Shown piece by piece: positions 7,436 to 8,367 of a stretch of DNA of 8,367 bases. The number at the start of each line of letters is the position of its first letter. The first letter of the stretch is position 1. Under the pieces are notes generated by a model. The model ran no database searches, had not been told where the DNA came from, and saw only the letters and a list, made by a program, of their open reading frames with translations. The translations under genes and the position numbers were made by a program. Source of the stretch: Calditerrivibrio sp. (lineage in GTDB: Bacteria; Chrysiogenota; Deferribacteres; Deferribacterales; Calditerrivibrionaceae); NCBI GenBank assembly GCA_020217115.1, contig JAIWOA010000125.1, forward strand, positions 1 through 8,367, given 5' to 3'.

Positions 7436-7458
7436 GGGGAGCCAACTCCCCTTTTTTT
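7436..7458 (+). terminator. Intrinsic terminator of rpmB
   Basis: GGGGAG (7436-7441) pairs with CTCCCC (7446-7451) around a CCAA loop, followed immediately by seven Ts (7452-7458). It lies 17 bases after the rpmB stop. A small AT inverted repeat (ATAGTAA/TTACTAT, 7415-7431) spanning the stop codon precedes it. Confidence 0.95.
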
Positions 7459-7460
7459 AT

Positions 7461-7490
7461 CTAACAAACATTCAAATTTCCCGGTATAAT
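7461..7490 (+). promoter_or_regulatory. Predicted promoter of typA
   Basis: TATAAT (7485-7490) is a perfect -10; CTAACA (7461-7466) is a 4-of-6 -35 at an 18-base spacing. It lies between the rpmB terminator and the typA ribosome site, with a leader of about 20 bases. Confidence 0.55.
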
Positions 7491-7516
7491 CTGAACCCAA
7501 AAACTAAGGAGTATCA

Positions 7517-8367
7517 ATGAAAAAACATCTCAGAAATGAAAAAATAAGAAACATTGCAATAATTGCCCACGTTGACCACGGAAAAACTACACTTGTTGAT
7601 GGTCTATTCAAGTATAGTGGCTTCTTCAGGGAGGGTCAGGAAGTAAACGACAGAATAATGGATAGCATGGATCTTGAAAAAGAGAGGGGAATTACCATAG
7701 CAGCCAAAAACTGTTCCCTTATGTATAAAGGGGTAAAAATAAATATATTGGATACTCCCGGACATGCAGATTTCGGTGGTGAAGTTGAAAGAGCATTATC
7801 AATGGTTGATGGAGCAGTACTCCTCGTTGATGCATCTGAAGGCCCATTACCTCAAACAAGGTTTGTACTTTCAAAGGCTTTTTCCGCAGGATTGAAAATA
7901 ATTGTGGTCATAAATAAAATAGATAGAAAGGATGCAAGACCTCTTGAGGTACTTGACGAGATATATGAACTTTTTCTCGATCTTGATGCAAATGATGAAC
8001 AGATAGATTTCCCAATTTTATACGCCATAGGCAGAGAAGGAATTGTAAAGAAAAATCTCGATGATGAAAATGGTGATATGTCAATGCTTTTAGATACAAT
8101 TATCGAAGAATTCCCCGGCCCATCCTATTTAGAAAATGAACCATTTCAGATGCTCGTTTCAGATCTTGGATACTCCGATTATCTTGGAAGACTCGCCATA
8201 GGAAAAGTTTTTAATGGTTCAGTAAGACAGAATGACTCCCTTGTTTGCATAAATGAAAATGGAGAGAATATTCCGTTAAAAGTATCTAAAATCCAGTCAT
8301 ATCAAGGTGTTGGCCTTGCTGATGCAGAAGTTTCAGAAGAGGGAGACATTATAGTAATATCTGGGAT
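7517..8367 (+). CDS. typA: Ribosome-associated translational GTPase TypA/BipA, 3'-truncated by window edge
   Basis: EF-G-like GTPase acting on the ribosome, linked in other bacteria to 50S assembly, low-temperature growth and stress. The frame is open from the ATG to the window end (283 codons of an expected ~600). The G domain shows AHVDHGKTT (17-25, P-loop), ERGITI (56-61, switch I), DTPGHADFGGEVERAL (79-94, switch II, typical of TypA), NKID (133-136) and a G5-position YAIGREG (169-175). The beginning of domain 2 follows with SDYLGRLAIGKVFNGSV (220-236). AAGGAG (7506-7511) lies 5 bases before the ATG. The block MDLEKERGITIAAKN separates it from LepA and EF-G. It follows rpmB but is insulated by a terminator and has its own predicted promoter. 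The remainder of domain 2, the EF-G-like domains and the TypA-specific C-terminal domain would lie to the right. Confidence 0.96.
   Translation, partial: MKKHLRNEKIRNIAIIAHVDHGKTTLVDGLFKYSGFFREGQEVNDRIMDSMDLEKERGITIAAKNCSLMYKGVKINILDTPGHADFGGEVERALSMVDGAVLLVDASEGPLPQTRFVLSKAFSAGLKIIVVINKIDRKDARPLEVLDEIYELFLDLDANDEQIDFPILYAIGREGIVKKNLDDENGDMSMLLDTIIEEFPGPSYLENEPFQMLVSDLGYSDYLGRLAIGKVFNGSVRQNDSLVCINENGENIPLKVSKIQSYQGVGLADAEVSEEGDIIVISG

Overview
The window is an AT-rich bacterial chromosome segment of ordinary housekeeping genes with two oxygen-related proteins set among them. Protein style (SecA, a compact transketolase, a four-cysteine L28, a bacteriohemerythrin) and low GC suggest a free-living anaerobe or microaerophile. 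A member of the Deferribacterota (Calditerrivibrio/Deferribacter type) is my best guess, from recognition of sequence style and not from a search. No rRNA, tRNA, CRISPR array, IS element or transposase was seen.

Layout. Bases 1-867 hold the 3' part of a gene joining a protoglobin-type haem domain to a four-helix PsiE-like membrane domain; its frame is open at the left edge. One base later secA begins (869-3457). secA converges on a minus-strand transketolase (3490-5382), and one GC-rich hairpin between them can end both transcripts. A 187-bp divergent intergenic region (5383-5569) carries a promoter for each direction; the rightward one matches the sigma-70 consensus exactly and has a 10-bp palindrome in its spacer. 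It drives sppA (5570-6430), whose stop codon directly abuts a bacteriohemerythrin start (6431-6874). A 352-bp AT-rich gap follows, holding inverted repeats, a 12-bp palindrome and the rpmB promoter. rpmB (7227-7418) ends in a textbook terminator, and typA/bipA starts at 7517 with its own promoter and runs off the right edge.

How the genes fit together. SecA (export motor) and SppA (signal peptide/membrane protein peptidase) are both envelope protein functions, while L28 and TypA both belong to ribosome assembly or function. Each envelope gene sits in an apparent operon with a predicted O2-binding protein: the haem sensor-like membrane protein before secA, and the non-haem di-iron hemerythrin after sppA. 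The protoglobin-PsiE protein is the least ordinary item. The rest looks like standard core genome, and I see no convincing multi-gene novel system.
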